A stretch of 64,000 bases of DNA from Azospirillum sp. B510 (GCF_000010725.1 NC_013856.1:62001-126000); one strand, 5' to 3'. Counted from the stretch's first letter, positions 52,983-62,410 are shown. Notes: generated by a model not told the origin, from the sequence alone. Numbers and translations are program-made.

Positions 52983-53873
52983 TCAAAGGCCGAATTCGGC
53001 GACAAGCGCGCTCAAATGCTGGCGGCCCTTGGTGACGTAGGTCAGCGGATGGGCCTTCGCCGGGTCCTGCTCCGCCTCGATCACCAGCCAGCGGCCACGG
53101 TAGTCCGCCGCCTTCAAAGCGCCGAGCGCCGCCTTGAAATCGACGCACCCGTCGCCCGGCACGGTGAACACGCCGGCGATCACCGCATCGAGAAAGCTGC
53201 TGTCGACGGCCTTCGCGGTCTTCAGCACGTCGGCGCGGACGTCCTTGCAATGGACGTGGTTGATGCGACGCCCCCATTTGGCGATCACGTCCAGCGGATC
53301 GCCGCCGGCGAAGGTCAGGTGTCCGGTATCGAGCAGGATGCCGACGCTGTCGCCGGTGGCCTCGGCAAAGCGGTCGATCTCCTCCGGGGTCTCGACCACC
53401 GTGCCCATATGGTAATGATAGGCGAGCGGCGTGCCCTGCTCCCGCAGGTAATCGCCGAACGCGGTCATGCGGCGGCCGAATTCCGCCCATTGGCCGGCAT
53501 CCAGGACCGGCCGGGCCGACAGCGGCGCGGAACGGTCGCCATGGACGCAGCCGGTGGTCTCCGCCACCACCATGACGGAGCAGCCGAACGCCTTCAGCAG
53601 GCGCAGATGCGGCTGCACCGCCTCGATCTCCTCCGCAACCGTCCGCTCGAGAAGGCCGGCGCTGTACCAGCCGGACACCAGATCCAGGCCGTACCGCTCC
53701 AGGATCGGCCTCAGGGCGCCGGGATCGCGGGGAAATTTGTGACCCAGTTCGAAACCGGCAAAGCCGGCCTGCCGGCCCTCGGCCAGACAGACCTCCAGCG
53801 GGGTGTCGCCACCCAGCTCCTGCATGTCGTCGTTGCTCCAGGCGATCGGGTTGACGCCGAGACGAACGGTCAT
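52983..53873 (-). CDS. iolE: Myo-inosose-2 dehydratase
   Basis: A 296-residue xylose-isomerase-like TIM barrel starting MTVRLGVNPIAWSNDDMQEL. Metal-site residues lie in TPLAYHYHMGTVVETPEEID, VGILLDTGHLTFAGGDPLDV and RINHVHCKDVRADVLKTAKA, with a late WLVIEAEQDPAKAHPLTY. It dehydrates scyllo-inosose to 3D-trihydroxycyclohexane-1,2-dione (diketoinositol). The gene is 37 bp upstream of mmsA and 51 bp downstream of iolD. Confidence 0.94.
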   Translation of the reverse strand: MTVRLGVNPIAWSNDDMQELGGDTPLEVCLAEGRQAGFAGFELGHKFPRDPGALRPILERYGLDLVSGWYSAGLLERTVAEEIEAVQPHLRLLKAFGCSVMVVAETTGCVHGDRSAPLSARPVLDAGQWAEFGRRMTAFGDYLREQGTPLAYHYHMGTVVETPEEIDRFAEATGDSVGILLDTGHLTFAGGDPLDVIAKWGRRINHVHCKDVRADVLKTAKAVDSSFLDAVIAGVFTVPGDGCVDFKAALGALKAADYRGRWLVIEAEQDPAKAHPLTYVTKGRQHLSALVAEFGL

Positions 53874-53924
53874 GATCGAAAGCTCCCGCGTGTAAGGAGA
53901 AAGGGGTTGGAACGGACAACGGCC

Positions 53925-55766
53925 TCAGCGGCGCTGGCGGGCCTTGGCGGCGACGTAGCGTGCGCGGGCGGCCATCACCTCGGGACGGGCGGACACTTCG
54001 GGGACCGGCACGTCCCACCAGGCGCCGCCCTCCCCGGTGGAGGGCAACGGGTCGGTGTCGATGACGATGGCATAGGTATCCGGGGAGGCCTTCGCCCGCG
54101 CCAGCGCCTGTTCCAGAGCGGCGATGCCGCGGACTTTTTCCGTTACCGCGCCCAGCGCCCGCAGATGGGCGGCGAAGTCCACGGCCGGCGGAGAGTCCGT
54201 TTCAAAATGGCTGTCGCGCAGCAGATTGTTGAACGGCGCACCGCCGCAGGCGTTCTGGAGCCGGTTGATGCAGCCGTATCCACGGTTGTCGAGCAGCACG
54301 ACGATCAGCTTGCGCTTCATCGCCACCGCCGCGGCGAGTTCGGAATTCATCATCATGTAGCTGCCGTCGCCGACCATGACGAAGATCTCGCGATCCGGGC
54401 AGGCCATCTTGACCCCAAGACCGCCGGCGATCTCGTATCCCATGCACGAGAAGCCGTATTCCAAGTGGTATCCGCCGGGACGGGAGGTCCGCCAAAGCTT
54501 GTGAAGTTCCCCCGGCAGGCCGCCGGCCGCGCAGACGACGACGCCATCCGCGCCGGCCGCCCGGTTGACCGCGCCGAGTACCTGCGCGTCGGTCGGCAGA
54601 TCGAGTCCGGCGTCGGCGGTGGCCGCATCGACGATCCGGTTCCAGGCCCCCATCCGCTCCTGCGCCACGGCCCGCCAGCCGGTCGGGGCCGTCCAATCGC
54701 CGAGCGCGGAGTCGAGCGCCGCCAGACCGCGCACGGCGTCGGCGACCAGCGGCAGGGCGTCGCCCTTCGCCGCGTCAAAGGCCGTGACGTTCAGCGCGGC
54801 CAACCGCCCTCCGCCGAACACCGACCACGAGGCGGTGGTGAAATCGGCCAGCCGGGTTCCGACCGCCAGCACCAGATCGGCCTCGCCCGCTAGGGCGTTG
54901 GCGGCGCTGGAGCCGGTCACGCCGATGGAGCCGACGTTGCACGGGTGGTCCCAGGCCAGCGCCCCCTTGCCCGCCTGGGTCTCCGCCACCGGAATGCCGT
55001 GCCGGGCGGCGAAGGCGGCGAGGTCGGCGCAGGCGCCGCTGTGGTGGACGCCGCCCCCGGCGACGATCAGCGGCCGCGCCGCGCCGGTCAGCGCCGCGGC
55101 GACGGCCGCCAACTCGTCACGGTCCGGTTCGGGACGGCGGACGCGGCGGATGGTCCGCTCGAAGAAGGAGCGCGGGAAGTCGAAGGCCTCGGCCTGGACG
55201 TCCTGCGGCAGGCATAGCGTCACCGGACCGCAATCGACCGGGTCGGTCAGCACCTGGAGGGCGCGGCGCAGGCTGGGCATCAATTGCTCCGGCCGGGCGA
55301 TGCGGTCCCAGAAGCGCGACACCGGACGGAAGCAGTCGTTGGCCGACACGGTCGGGTCGTAGAAATCCTCCACCTGTTGCAGCACCGGATCAGGTGCGCG
55401 TGTGGCGAAGGTGTCGCCCGGCAGCAGCAGCACCGGCAGCCGGTTGACATGGGCCAGCGCCGCCGCCGTCACCATGTTGACCGCCCCCGGACCGACAGAA
55501 CTGGTGCAGGCCATCAGGCGGCGGCGGTTCTGCGCCTTGGCGAAGGCGATGGCGGCATGGGCCATGCCCTGTTCGTTATGGCCGCGATAGGTCGGCAGCG
55601 TGTCGCGCGCGGCGTGCAGCGCCTCGCCCAGGCCGGACACGTTGCCATGTCCGAAGATCGCCCAGACGCCGGCGAACAGCGGCAGTTCCCGGTCGTCGAT
55701 TTCGACATGCTGGGCACTCAGGTGCTTCACCAGGGCCTGGGCCACGGTCAGCCGCAAGGTCACCAT
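53925..55766 (-). CDS. iolD: 3D-(3,5/4)-trihydroxycyclohexane-1,2-dione acylhydrolase
   Basis: A 613-residue thiamine-diphosphate enzyme. The start at 55766 was chosen because GGGAGG lies before it; an earlier ATG (55790) adds 8 residues. N-terminal ThDP part: GNVSGLGEALHAARDTLPTY and GHNEQGMAHAAIAFAKAQNR (the conserved Glu). C-terminal ThDP/Mg motif: IFVMVGDGSYMMMNSELAAA then VLLDNRGYGCINRLQNACGG. It opens the ring of the diketone to 5-deoxy-glucuronate, which IolB then isomerises. It is the second gene of the cluster. Confidence 0.94.
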   Translation of the reverse strand: MVTLRLTVAQALVKHLSAQHVEIDDRELPLFAGVWAIFGHGNVSGLGEALHAARDTLPTYRGHNEQGMAHAAIAFAKAQNRRRLMACTSSVGPGAVNMVTAAALAHVNRLPVLLLPGDTFATRAPDPVLQQVEDFYDPTVSANDCFRPVSRFWDRIARPEQLMPSLRRALQVLTDPVDCGPVTLCLPQDVQAEAFDFPRSFFERTIRRVRRPEPDRDELAAVAAALTGAARPLIVAGGGVHHSGACADLAAFAARHGIPVAETQAGKGALAWDHPCNVGSIGVTGSSAANALAGEADLVLAVGTRLADFTTASWSVFGGGRLAALNVTAFDAAKGDALPLVADAVRGLAALDSALGDWTAPTGWRAVAQERMGAWNRIVDAATADAGLDLPTDAQVLGAVNRAAGADGVVVCAAGGLPGELHKLWRTSRPGGYHLEYGFSCMGYEIAGGLGVKMACPDREIFVMVGDGSYMMMNSELAAAVAMKRKLIVVLLDNRGYGCINRLQNACGGAPFNNLLRDSHFETDSPPAVDFAAHLRALGAVTEKVRGIAALEQALARAKASPDTYAIVIDTDPLPSTGEGGAWWDVPVPEVSARPEVMAARARYVAAKARQRR

Positions 55767-55832
55767 CGATCCATCCTCCCGATCACTCATTTTCCCCGGC
55801 CTTTCCGGCCGTTCGTCTCCGGCAGCCGCCAG

Positions 55833-57758
55833 TCAGGCGGCCGCGCGCCTGCCGGCGGCGCGCTGCTCGTCCCAAAAATCGATGAGCCGGGCGTAGGCGC
55901 CCGCCATCAACCGCTCCGCCTCGGCATCGCCAAGACGGCCGGCCAGCCACGCCTCGGCCGCCGGGCCGAACAGAGTGCGGCCGATGGCGAAGCCCTTGCA
56001 GACCGGCTGCCGGGCGGCAAGCGCCAGACCGGCCTTCACCTCGTCCTCGGGCGCGTCGAGACCGAGAATCAGCACGCCGTGGCAGAGCGGGTCCTCCACC
56101 GCGATCACCCCGGACACCTGGTCCCAGGCTGCCTGGCTGCCCGGCGCCGGCACCTTCCACCAGTCGGGAAGCACGCCCAATCCGTAGAAACGGGCCATGG
56201 CGCGGGCCAGCGTGTCCTCATCCACCGCCACCCCCTTTGGCGGGATGAGTTCGAGCAGCAGCTCGTGTCCGGTGGCCCGGCAGGCGGCGAACAGGATCTG
56301 GACCTGCCGCTCCTGCTCCTCGCGCAGCGAAGGTTCGTCGTCAGGATGATAAAAGACGAGGCACTTGACGACATGCTCGGCCGGCCATTCGCGGATCGTC
56401 ACCGCAGGGTCGGAGCCGCCTTCGAACCGCAACGGGCGCGAGCCGGGCTGCTCGATCGGGCGGCCGATCCAGGCATCCCCGCCAGTCAGCAAATCCAGCG
56501 CGTCCTGGCCATGGATGCCGTCGAGCAGCATGCCGAAGCCGTCCCGCCCCTCGGTCACCGACCGCGCCGCCGCCAGGGCGATCCGCTTGAAGGCGGCGAT
56601 GCGCTCCGGCGCCGCACCGCACTGCCCAGCCATTTCCTCCAGCTGGAGTCGGTGATCGATCGCAAAGGCCAGAACCTCCGGCCATTGACGCCGCCGGGTG
56701 GTCGCCCAGTGGATGTGCGACAGCTTTGCATCGTGGCGCAGCCGCGACGTGGCGCTGCCGTTGGCCAGGAAGAAGGACAGCTCGGCCAAGGTCGGGATCG
56801 CCGGGGCGCAGCCGTGGCGCGATACCGCGAACGCGCCGCAGGCGTTGGCGTAGGCGCAGCAATCCTCCAGCGACTGATTGCGCAGCCAGCCGCGCAGGAA
56901 TCCCGACATGAAGGCATCGCCGGCGCCCAGCACGTTGAACACCTCGACCGGAAATCCCGGCCCGCGCACGCCAAGCTCCAGGCTATCGGGGACGTCGCCG
57001 GGAAAGACGACGCAACCCATGGGTCCCCGCTTGCACACCAGCGTCGCCTTGGTCAGGCTGCGCACCGCGCGGAGCGCGGCAATGGTGTCGGTGCTTCCGC
57101 CGGCGATGTGGAACTCCTCCTCGGTGCCGACGATCAGGTCGCAATCGGGCAGGATGGTTTGCAGATGAGCGGTGACGCCGCCGTCGGCGACGAACCGTTC
57201 CTCGCCCAGCCCATGGCCGGTAAGCCGCCACAGCACGGGACGATAGTCGATGTCCAGCACCACCCGCGTCCCGGCCTTGCGCGCGATCCGGATGGCCTTG
57301 CGCATCGCCGCGTCGGTGCCAGGGGTCGAGAAATGGGTGCCGGTGACCACGACGGCGCGGGCCGACGCGATGAAGGACTCGCCGAAATCGCCCTCGCACA
57401 GCGCCATGTCGGCGCAGTTTTCCCGATAGAAGATCAGCGGAAAGGTCTTGCGGTCGCGGATGCCCAGAATGACCAGGGCGGTCAGCCGGTCCGGATCGGC
57501 GATGACATGGCTGGTGTCGACCCCCTCGCGGGTCAACTGCTCGCGGATGAAGCGGCCCATGTGTTCGTCGCCGACACGGGTCAGCAGCGCGGAGCGCAGC
57601 CCCAGCCGCGCCGTCCCCACGGCGATGTTGGTCGGGCAACCCCCGACATATTTGGCGAAGCTCTGCATGTCTTCGAGCCGGCCGCCAACCTGTTCGCCGT
57701 AAAGATCGACGGAGGAGCGGCCAATGGCGATGACGTCAAGCGTGTACTGGTCTGGCAT
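55833..57758 (-). CDS. iolC: Bifunctional 5-dehydro-2-deoxygluconokinase / 5-dehydro-2-deoxyphosphogluconate aldolase (IolC-IolJ fusion)
   Basis: A 641-residue fusion from the ATG at 57758. Residues 1-315 or so are a PfkB kinase: DVIAIGRSSVDLYGEQVGGR, then the anion-hole/catalytic motif EVFNVLGAGDAFMSGFLRGW with the catalytic Asp. The remainder is a DUF2090 aldolase-like domain (LAFAIDHRLQLEEMAGQCGA, HVVKCLVFYHPDDEPSLREE, VCKGFAIGRTLFGPAAEAWL). The kinase phosphorylates 2-deoxy-5-keto-gluconate, and the aldolase cleaves it to dihydroxyacetone phosphate and malonate semialdehyde. The fusion explains the absence of a separate iolJ. It is the first gene of the cluster and follows two IolR boxes. 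Confidence 0.93.
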   Translation of the reverse strand: MPDQYTLDVIAIGRSSVDLYGEQVGGRLEDMQSFAKYVGGCPTNIAVGTARLGLRSALLTRVGDEHMGRFIREQLTREGVDTSHVIADPDRLTALVILGIRDRKTFPLIFYRENCADMALCEGDFGESFIASARAVVVTGTHFSTPGTDAAMRKAIRIARKAGTRVVLDIDYRPVLWRLTGHGLGEERFVADGGVTAHLQTILPDCDLIVGTEEEFHIAGGSTDTIAALRAVRSLTKATLVCKRGPMGCVVFPGDVPDSLELGVRGPGFPVEVFNVLGAGDAFMSGFLRGWLRNQSLEDCCAYANACGAFAVSRHGCAPAIPTLAELSFFLANGSATSRLRHDAKLSHIHWATTRRRQWPEVLAFAIDHRLQLEEMAGQCGAAPERIAAFKRIALAAARSVTEGRDGFGMLLDGIHGQDALDLLTGGDAWIGRPIEQPGSRPLRFEGGSDPAVTIREWPAEHVVKCLVFYHPDDEPSLREEQERQVQILFAACRATGHELLLELIPPKGVAVDEDTLARAMARFYGLGVLPDWWKVPAPGSQAAWDQVSGVIAVEDPLCHGVLILGLDAPEDEVKAGLALAARQPVCKGFAIGRTLFGPAAEAWLAGRLGDAEAERLMAGAYARLIDFWDEQRAAGRRAAA

Positions 57759-57891
57759 GGCGTGCACTTTCCCGAATTTCCGCGTCGCACGGATGTCGGC
57801 GCTCCCGAAGGAACGCTTCACGGTCGCCGGGGAGGCTCAGGGCGATCCGGACCCTGACTTATCGAATCGCGCTGAACTCCCAGTCGGTAAT

Positions 57892-57934
57892 GGAACAAAA
57901 ATTCCGCATATCGTCAATAAGGAATTTTTATTCC
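57892..57934 (-). promoter_or_regulatory. iolC promoter: Pair of exact IolR boxes upstream of iolC
   Basis: GGAACAAAAATTCC (57892-57905) and GGAATTTTTATTCC (57921-57934) both fit GGAA-N6-TTCC, reported for RpiR-type IolR of Sinorhizobium. The extended arms ATGGAACAAAAATTCC and GGAATTTTTATTCCAT are also inverted copies of each other with one mismatch, giving a large dyad. They lie 134-176 bp before the iolC start, so a long leader or a promoter at the boxes is implied. Confidence 0.75.
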
Positions 57935-58026
57935 ATTAATGGCGGGGCCAGTGGGACCCGCGCTGTAGAACGGAGCTGCCGTGGCGGAACGATCGAGGCG
58001 CTCTCCACTGATCGCCAGGAATTCGG

Positions 58027-59123
58027 TCAAGGCACACAGACCTGCCGCCCTGCCCGCCGGGGAAGGGCCGGCAGGGGGGCCGACGCGCAGCCGGGAAGCG
58101 GAACCACAGCGATCAGCGGACCGACCGCCCCTGCGCCGACAAGCGACTCCAGACTGCGAACCTGGTCCATGCTCTGTGCGGCGAAGAACACCCGGACGTA
58201 GCGGTTGCCGCTCTGCGGATCGCGCAGGCGTTCGAAGATCAGCGCGCCTCCCGGCGGCGTGTCGTCCGGCTGCGAGCCCTCCAGCGACCAGTGCAGCCCC
58301 AGCAGGCTGCGCAGTTGAGCCAGATTGCCGTCATGGCCGACCAGGAGAATCAGTTTTGCAGGCGGCGGCCCCGGATCGGCCGGTGCGGCGGCGGTCCCTT
58401 GCGCCAACGCGACGCGGATCTGATTGAGCAGTTGCGACGCGCCGCGCCGTGCGATGTATGGAACATGCTCGACGACATCGTATTTCGCCTTGTGGAGGGC
58501 GAGCAGGTCGCGAATGGCGGCCGGACCGCCAAGCCGTCCCCAGGCCACCGCCTCCGGGCGGCATACCTTCGCCGTACTCAAGACGAAAGACCTCGATGAT
58601 ACCCGAGGCGTAATCAAGCGGCCCCGACAAGCCGACCTTGCGCCCTTTGTGCTTGATCTCGATCGCCAAGGGAAGATCCTCGAACGCGCACTGCGGCTTG
58701 CCCGTCGCCTCACGGCAAAGGGAAACCCCGCAACAGCCCAGCACCTTGCCCAGCGCGGCCAGTTGCGGCTTCAGCCGTTCCCGCACGGCGTCGATGCTGC
58801 CTCCGATGGCGTCGAGCATCCCGCAGCGGGCGAGATCGACGTCTAACGCGCCGAGACCGCTTCCGATCGCGTCGAACAGGGGATCGTCAGCGGCGCCATC
58901 ACCGGCATCGGCCAGGAAACCGGCGCTCAGCCCGCATCCGGGAGCCAACCCGTTCAGCAGAGCGCCGCCGGTGGCTCGGGTCCGCTGGTCGGTGTCGGCC
59001 CAGGCGAACAAGGTGCCGGCTGCGGGACAGCCCGTTGCCGGAAGAACGCCGGCAGCGACATATCGTTGCCGGTAGAACTCTCCCATACGGGTGGCGGCCT
59101 CGCGTCCATGGGGAGTGAGATGG
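58027..59123 (-). pseudogene. Histidine acid phosphatase (phytase/glucose-1-phosphatase type), frameshifted and N-truncated
   Basis: The remaining N-terminus reads LPDGHLTPHGREAATRMGEF then YRQRYVAAGVLP, the segment that follows the RHG.R.P active-site loop in this family; the loop itself and the signal peptide are missing, replaced by the IS256 remnant at about 59124. The middle part contains IIEVFRLEYGEGMPP, then one extra C near 58555 shifts the frame, and EAVAWGRLGGPAAIRDLLAL continues in the other. The proton-donor motif LILLVGHDGNLAQLRSLLGL (HDxNL variant of HDTN) is present. A functional enzyme would release phosphate from phytate or sugar phosphates in the periplasm, which is notable beside an inositol cluster, but this copy cannot work. 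Confidence 0.75.
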
Positions 59124-59600
59124 CCATCCGGGAGCTATGCTGGAAAGTGGGTGATGACGGTATGAGGAAGACGGCGTATCGAGGCGGGTGACGAGCCTGC
59201 CCGAACCTCCAGAGGAGCGATACGCCATGACCGAGGATAGCAAGGTTATCCGTTTACGTCAGCCGGAGGAGATCGACGATCCACTGACGGCCATCCTGCG
59301 CGCGGGAGCGCGCCGATTGCTTGAACAGGCCATTGAGGCGGAGGTGGAAAGCTTCTTGGCCTCCTTCAAAGACCTCAAACCACCCGGCATCAGCGGTGCT
59401 GGCAGCACAAGACGGTCAATGTCCTCAACAAGGTGGCCAAGTCCGTCCAGCCCGCGATGAAGCAGGATCTGCGCGAGATCTGGATGGCGCCGGACCGTGC
59501 CGCGGCCGAAGCCGCCATGGGGACGTTCGAAAAGAAGTACGCGGCCAAATACGCAAAGCCAGCCGGAGAACCCGGTGAGCGACCCAACTCCTACACCACG
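59124..59600 (+). pseudogene. IS256-family transposase remnant with internal deletion
   Basis: From the ATG at 59227 the frame reads MTEDSKVIRLRQPEEIDDPL, AGARRLLEQAIEAEVESFLA up to FKDLKP (about 59385). It then jumps, in a new frame, to the late part WQHKTVNVLNKVAKSVQPAM, MKQDLREIWMAPDRAAAEAA and TFEKKYAAKYAK (59400-59575). The whole middle with the first two catalytic acids and the C-terminal end are absent. It is not the same subgroup as the IS256 at 21592. Confidence 0.75.
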
Positions 59601-59610
59601 CTCAGGGGCA

Positions 59611-59718
59611 CGATCGCTGTCGCCGATCGGCTTCGACGACATCAACATGCTCGGCCGTTATGCTTTCACCTTACCGGATGGGGTCGCCCGCGGCGAACTG
59701 CGCCCGCTTCTCGACTGC
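59611..59718 (+). pseudogene. C-terminal fragment of a Tn3-family transposase
   Basis: Codons read RSLSPIGFDDINMLGRYAFT then LPDGVARGELRPLLD, resembling the conserved end of Tn3 TnpA (LSPLGWEHINLTGDY...FRPLR). The fragment starts within IS256-derived sequence and runs up to the TolC gene. No 38-bp Tn3 terminal repeat was recognised. Confidence 0.5.
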
Positions 59719-59724
59719 TTGCAA

Positions 59725-61074
59725 TCACGGCAGCGCCGACAGGTCGAGCAGGCCGGCGGTGCGCAGCAGGGTCAGCGCGGCGATGGAGACGTCGCCCGCC
59801 GCCGAGGCCGCATCGGCCTGGGCGTTGTACAGCGAGGTCTCGCCGGTCAGCACGTCGAGCAGCGAGCGCCGGCCCTGCTGACGCTCCTCGCGGGCGAGGC
59901 GCAGGAACTCGGCGGCGATGCGCGCCTGATTCTCGAAAAAGACCGCGGTCTCGCGGGCGGTGTCGAGGTTCTGCCAGGCGTTGGCGACCTGCTCGTCGAT
60001 GGACAGGCGGCGTTCGTCGAGCTGTGACGCCGAGGCCCGCGCCGACGCCTGCGCCGCGTCGATCGAATGCAATGGCGCCAGCCCGAGGTTGAAGGGCAGG
60101 GTGACCTGCACCTTATAGGTCTGGTCGTTCTTGGTCCCCATGGTGCCGCCGACATTGTGGCGGCTGGACACGTCGGCGACCGCCTCGACCCGCGGCATCA
60201 GTTCGGCGCCGCGGACCCGGCGCACCTCCGCCTTGGCGATGTCGGCGCCGAGCCCGGCGATTTCAAGCTGCGGGCTGTGCCCGCGGGCGAGCGCGATCGC
60301 CTCATCGAGCGTGGTCGGCATCGCCTTGGGCAGCGGGGTAACCATGGCGACCTTTGCCGGCGGTTCGCCATGGAAGACGGTGCGGTAATGGTTGATCGCG
60401 GCGACATGGGCGCCCTTGGCCCGGACCAGCCGGGCGCGGGCGCCGGCAAGCTGGCTCTTGGCCTGCAACACGTCGGTGGCATAGCCGCCGCCCAGCTCGA
60501 CCCGGCTTTCCTCCAGGCCGGTCTGCCGTTCGATGTTGCGCAGCGACTGCTGCGACAGCTCGACCACCTGCCGGGTCCGGGCGAGGTTGACCAGCGCCGA
60601 CAGCCCGTCGAGCAGCACCTCCTGGGTGGTGTCGCGCAGGGTCGCCTCGGCCTGCCGTCCGGTCAGCGTCGCCTTTTCGATCTCGCCGCCGATGCGCCCG
60701 AAATCGAGCAGCGGCTGCCGCAGCGTCACCCCGGCGTCGCGCAGATTGCCGGCGGTGGCCGGCGTCGGCGACGGGTTGCGCTGGCTCTCCCGCCCGGCGC
60801 TGACCGACAGCGAGACGTCGCCGTACCATCCCGCGCGGGCCTTGCGCAGGCCGGCCTCGGCCGCCTCCTGGCCGGAGCGGGCGGCGGCGATCCGGTGGTT
60901 CTCGGCGATCAGGCGCTCCAGCAGGGGGCGCACCGACTCGGCCGCCTCCTGGGCGGAACGGGCGGCGGGGTTGTGGAGCGGCGCCAGCAGCAGAAGGGCC
61001 GCGAGCGAGACGACCGGGAACAGGCGGGCCGCTGGTCGGCCCGGAACGGGGCGCTGGCAGGCTGAATCCGGCAC
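59725..61074 (-). CDS. TolC-family outer-membrane protein of a type I secretion system
   Basis: A 449-residue protein with a signal peptide (PVVSLAALLLLAPLHNPAAR). It shows the two-fold OEP repeat: LLERLIAENHRIAAARSGQE and NLRDAGVTLRQPLLDFGRIG in the first half, and LDEAIALARGHSPQLEIAGL and DQTYKVQVTLPFNLGLAPLH in the second. It should form the trimeric outer-membrane duct for the ABC exporter and adaptor encoded upstream. The gene is 4 bp after the adaptor gene. Its 3' end is only 7 bp from the Tn3-like fragment. Confidence 0.88.
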   Translation of the reverse strand: MPDSACQRPVPGRPAARLFPVVSLAALLLLAPLHNPAARSAQEAAESVRPLLERLIAENHRIAAARSGQEAAEAGLRKARAGWYGDVSLSVSAGRESQRNPSPTPATAGNLRDAGVTLRQPLLDFGRIGGEIEKATLTGRQAEATLRDTTQEVLLDGLSALVNLARTRQVVELSQQSLRNIERQTGLEESRVELGGGYATDVLQAKSQLAGARARLVRAKGAHVAAINHYRTVFHGEPPAKVAMVTPLPKAMPTTLDEAIALARGHSPQLEIAGLGADIAKAEVRRVRGAELMPRVEAVADVSSRHNVGGTMGTKNDQTYKVQVTLPFNLGLAPLHSIDAAQASARASASQLDERRLSIDEQVANAWQNLDTARETAVFFENQARIAAEFLRLAREERQQGRRSLLDVLTGETSLYNAQADAASAAGDVSIAALTLLRTAGLLDLSALP

Positions 61075-61078
61075 GGTG

Positions 61079-62410
61079 TCATCTCTCCTGAAAGGCGAAG
61101 CGCAGGGTGGTGATCCAGGGGCTGAGCAGATATTCCAGCACGGTGCGGCGGCCGATCAGGATGCTGCACGTCACCTGCATGCCGGGATAAAGCTGATAGC
61201 GGCGTCCCGTCGCCTCGAAGGCGGATTGTTCGGTGGCGACCCGGACGCGGTAGAAGGCGTGGCCGTCGCTGGTCATGGTGGCGTCCGGACTGACCCGCTC
61301 CACCCGGCCGTCGATCGGCGGGAAGGAGGACGCGTCGCCGGAACTGAGCACCACCCGCACCGGCAGACCGGCATGGACATAGCCGATGTCCTGCACCGGC
61401 AGCCGGGCGTCCACCACCAGCCGGTCCTCGCCCGGCACCACTTCGGCCAGGACCTGACCGGGCTGGACGACGCCGCCCTCGGTGGTGACGTTCACCGTCT
61501 TGACGATGCCGTCGACCGGCGTGCGCAGGACGGTGCGCTCCTCGACGTTGCGCAGGGTCTGCATGCGCTGGGACAGCTCGTCATATTGCTGGCGGACGGT
61601 GGCGAGGTCGTGCCGCGCCTGCTCGGCGGCGCTGCCCTCGACCCAGGCGAGCCGTTCGCGCGCCTCCCCCAGGGCCGCCTCCAGCCGCGGCTGGGCCGCC
61701 TGATCGCCGTCCACCAGGGTGCGCAGCGCCTGCTGCTGGCGCAATTGCTCCAGGTGGGTCATGCGGTTGGAGAGTTCCTTGCTCAGCAGGTTCTCGCTGA
61801 TCGTCACCTGGGTGTTGACGATCTCCAGCGCCCGGCGGTTGTTGCGCAGGCGGACGCGGGATTCCTCCAGCTCCGCCTCCTTCTGTGCGACCAGTTGGGC
61901 CTGGCTGCGCGCCTCGTGGGCAAGGCGGTCGCGGTGGCTGAGGAACAGGTCGCGCGCCGCAGCGGCGACCTCGGGCGCCGTGGCCTCCGCCTCCGGGTCG
62001 ATCGATGGGGCGGGGGCCTTGGCGATTTCCGCGGTCAGGCGGGCCAGATCGATGCGCAGGCTGGCCAGACGGCGGGCCAGCTCGACCGCCTCGGCCTGCG
62101 CCTTGGTCGGGTCGAGGCGGAACAGCGGCTGGCCGCGGCTGACGCGGTCGCCCTCCGACGCCAGGATTTCGGTGACGATGCCGCCTTCCAGATGCTGGAT
62201 CGCCTTGACCCGGCTGGCCGGAACCACCTCACCCGACGCGGTGGTCGCGACGTCGAGCGGGCCGACCGCCGCCCAGGCCCCCAGCGCCAGCAGCACGGCG
62301 GCGATCTCCAGCGCGATGCGCCTACGGCTGGGCAGTGGGCGGCTGGGCAGTGGGCGGCTGGGCAGGGGGCTGACGGTAGTAGCCGGTTGGGGGAGCGCGG
62401 TCATGGTCAT
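61079..62410 (-). CDS. Type I secretion periplasmic adaptor (HlyD/PrtE family)
   Basis: A 443-residue protein. A Pro/Ser/Arg repeat (PLPSR three times) is followed by one membrane helix (IALEIAAVLLALGAWAAVG). Then come the lipoyl half (GEVVPASRVKAIQHLEGGIV then TEILASEGDRVSRGQPLFRL), a long coiled-coil hairpin (about residues 110-260) and the closing half (VLRTPVDGIVKTVNVTTEGG) with the family end motif YQLYPGMQVTCSILIGRRTV then LEYLLSP. It joins the ABC exporter to the TolC protein. Its ATG overlaps the stop of the ABC gene. Confidence 0.92.
   Translation of the reverse strand: MTMTALPQPATTVSPLPSRPLPSRPLPSRRRIALEIAAVLLALGAWAAVGPLDVATTASGEVVPASRVKAIQHLEGGIVTEILASEGDRVSRGQPLFRLDPTKAQAEAVELARRLASLRIDLARLTAEIAKAPAPSIDPEAEATAPEVAAAARDLFLSHRDRLAHEARSQAQLVAQKEAELEESRVRLRNNRRALEIVNTQVTISENLLSKELSNRMTHLEQLRQQQALRTLVDGDQAAQPRLEAALGEARERLAWVEGSAAEQARHDLATVRQQYDELSQRMQTLRNVEERTVLRTPVDGIVKTVNVTTEGGVVQPGQVLAEVVPGEDRLVVDARLPVQDIGYVHAGLPVRVVLSSGDASSFPPIDGRVERVSPDATMTSDGHAFYRVRVATEQSAFEATGRRYQLYPGMQVTCSILIGRRTVLEYLLSPWITTLRFAFQER
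62326..62370 (-). repeat. 15-bp tandem repeat in the adaptor gene (3 copies)
   Basis: GGCTGGGCAGTGGGC occurs at 62326 and 62341, and a one-base variant at 62356. The repeat encodes PLPSR units at the cytoplasmic N-terminus of the adaptor. The 15-bp period keeps the frame, so copy number could vary without breaking the gene. Confidence 0.85.

Noticed and set aside
59227..59460. A short intact IS256-like gene of 78 codons
   Set aside because: After FKDLKP the frame reads nonsense, while the true downstream transposase segment is in another frame after a deletion. It is a remnant, not a gene.
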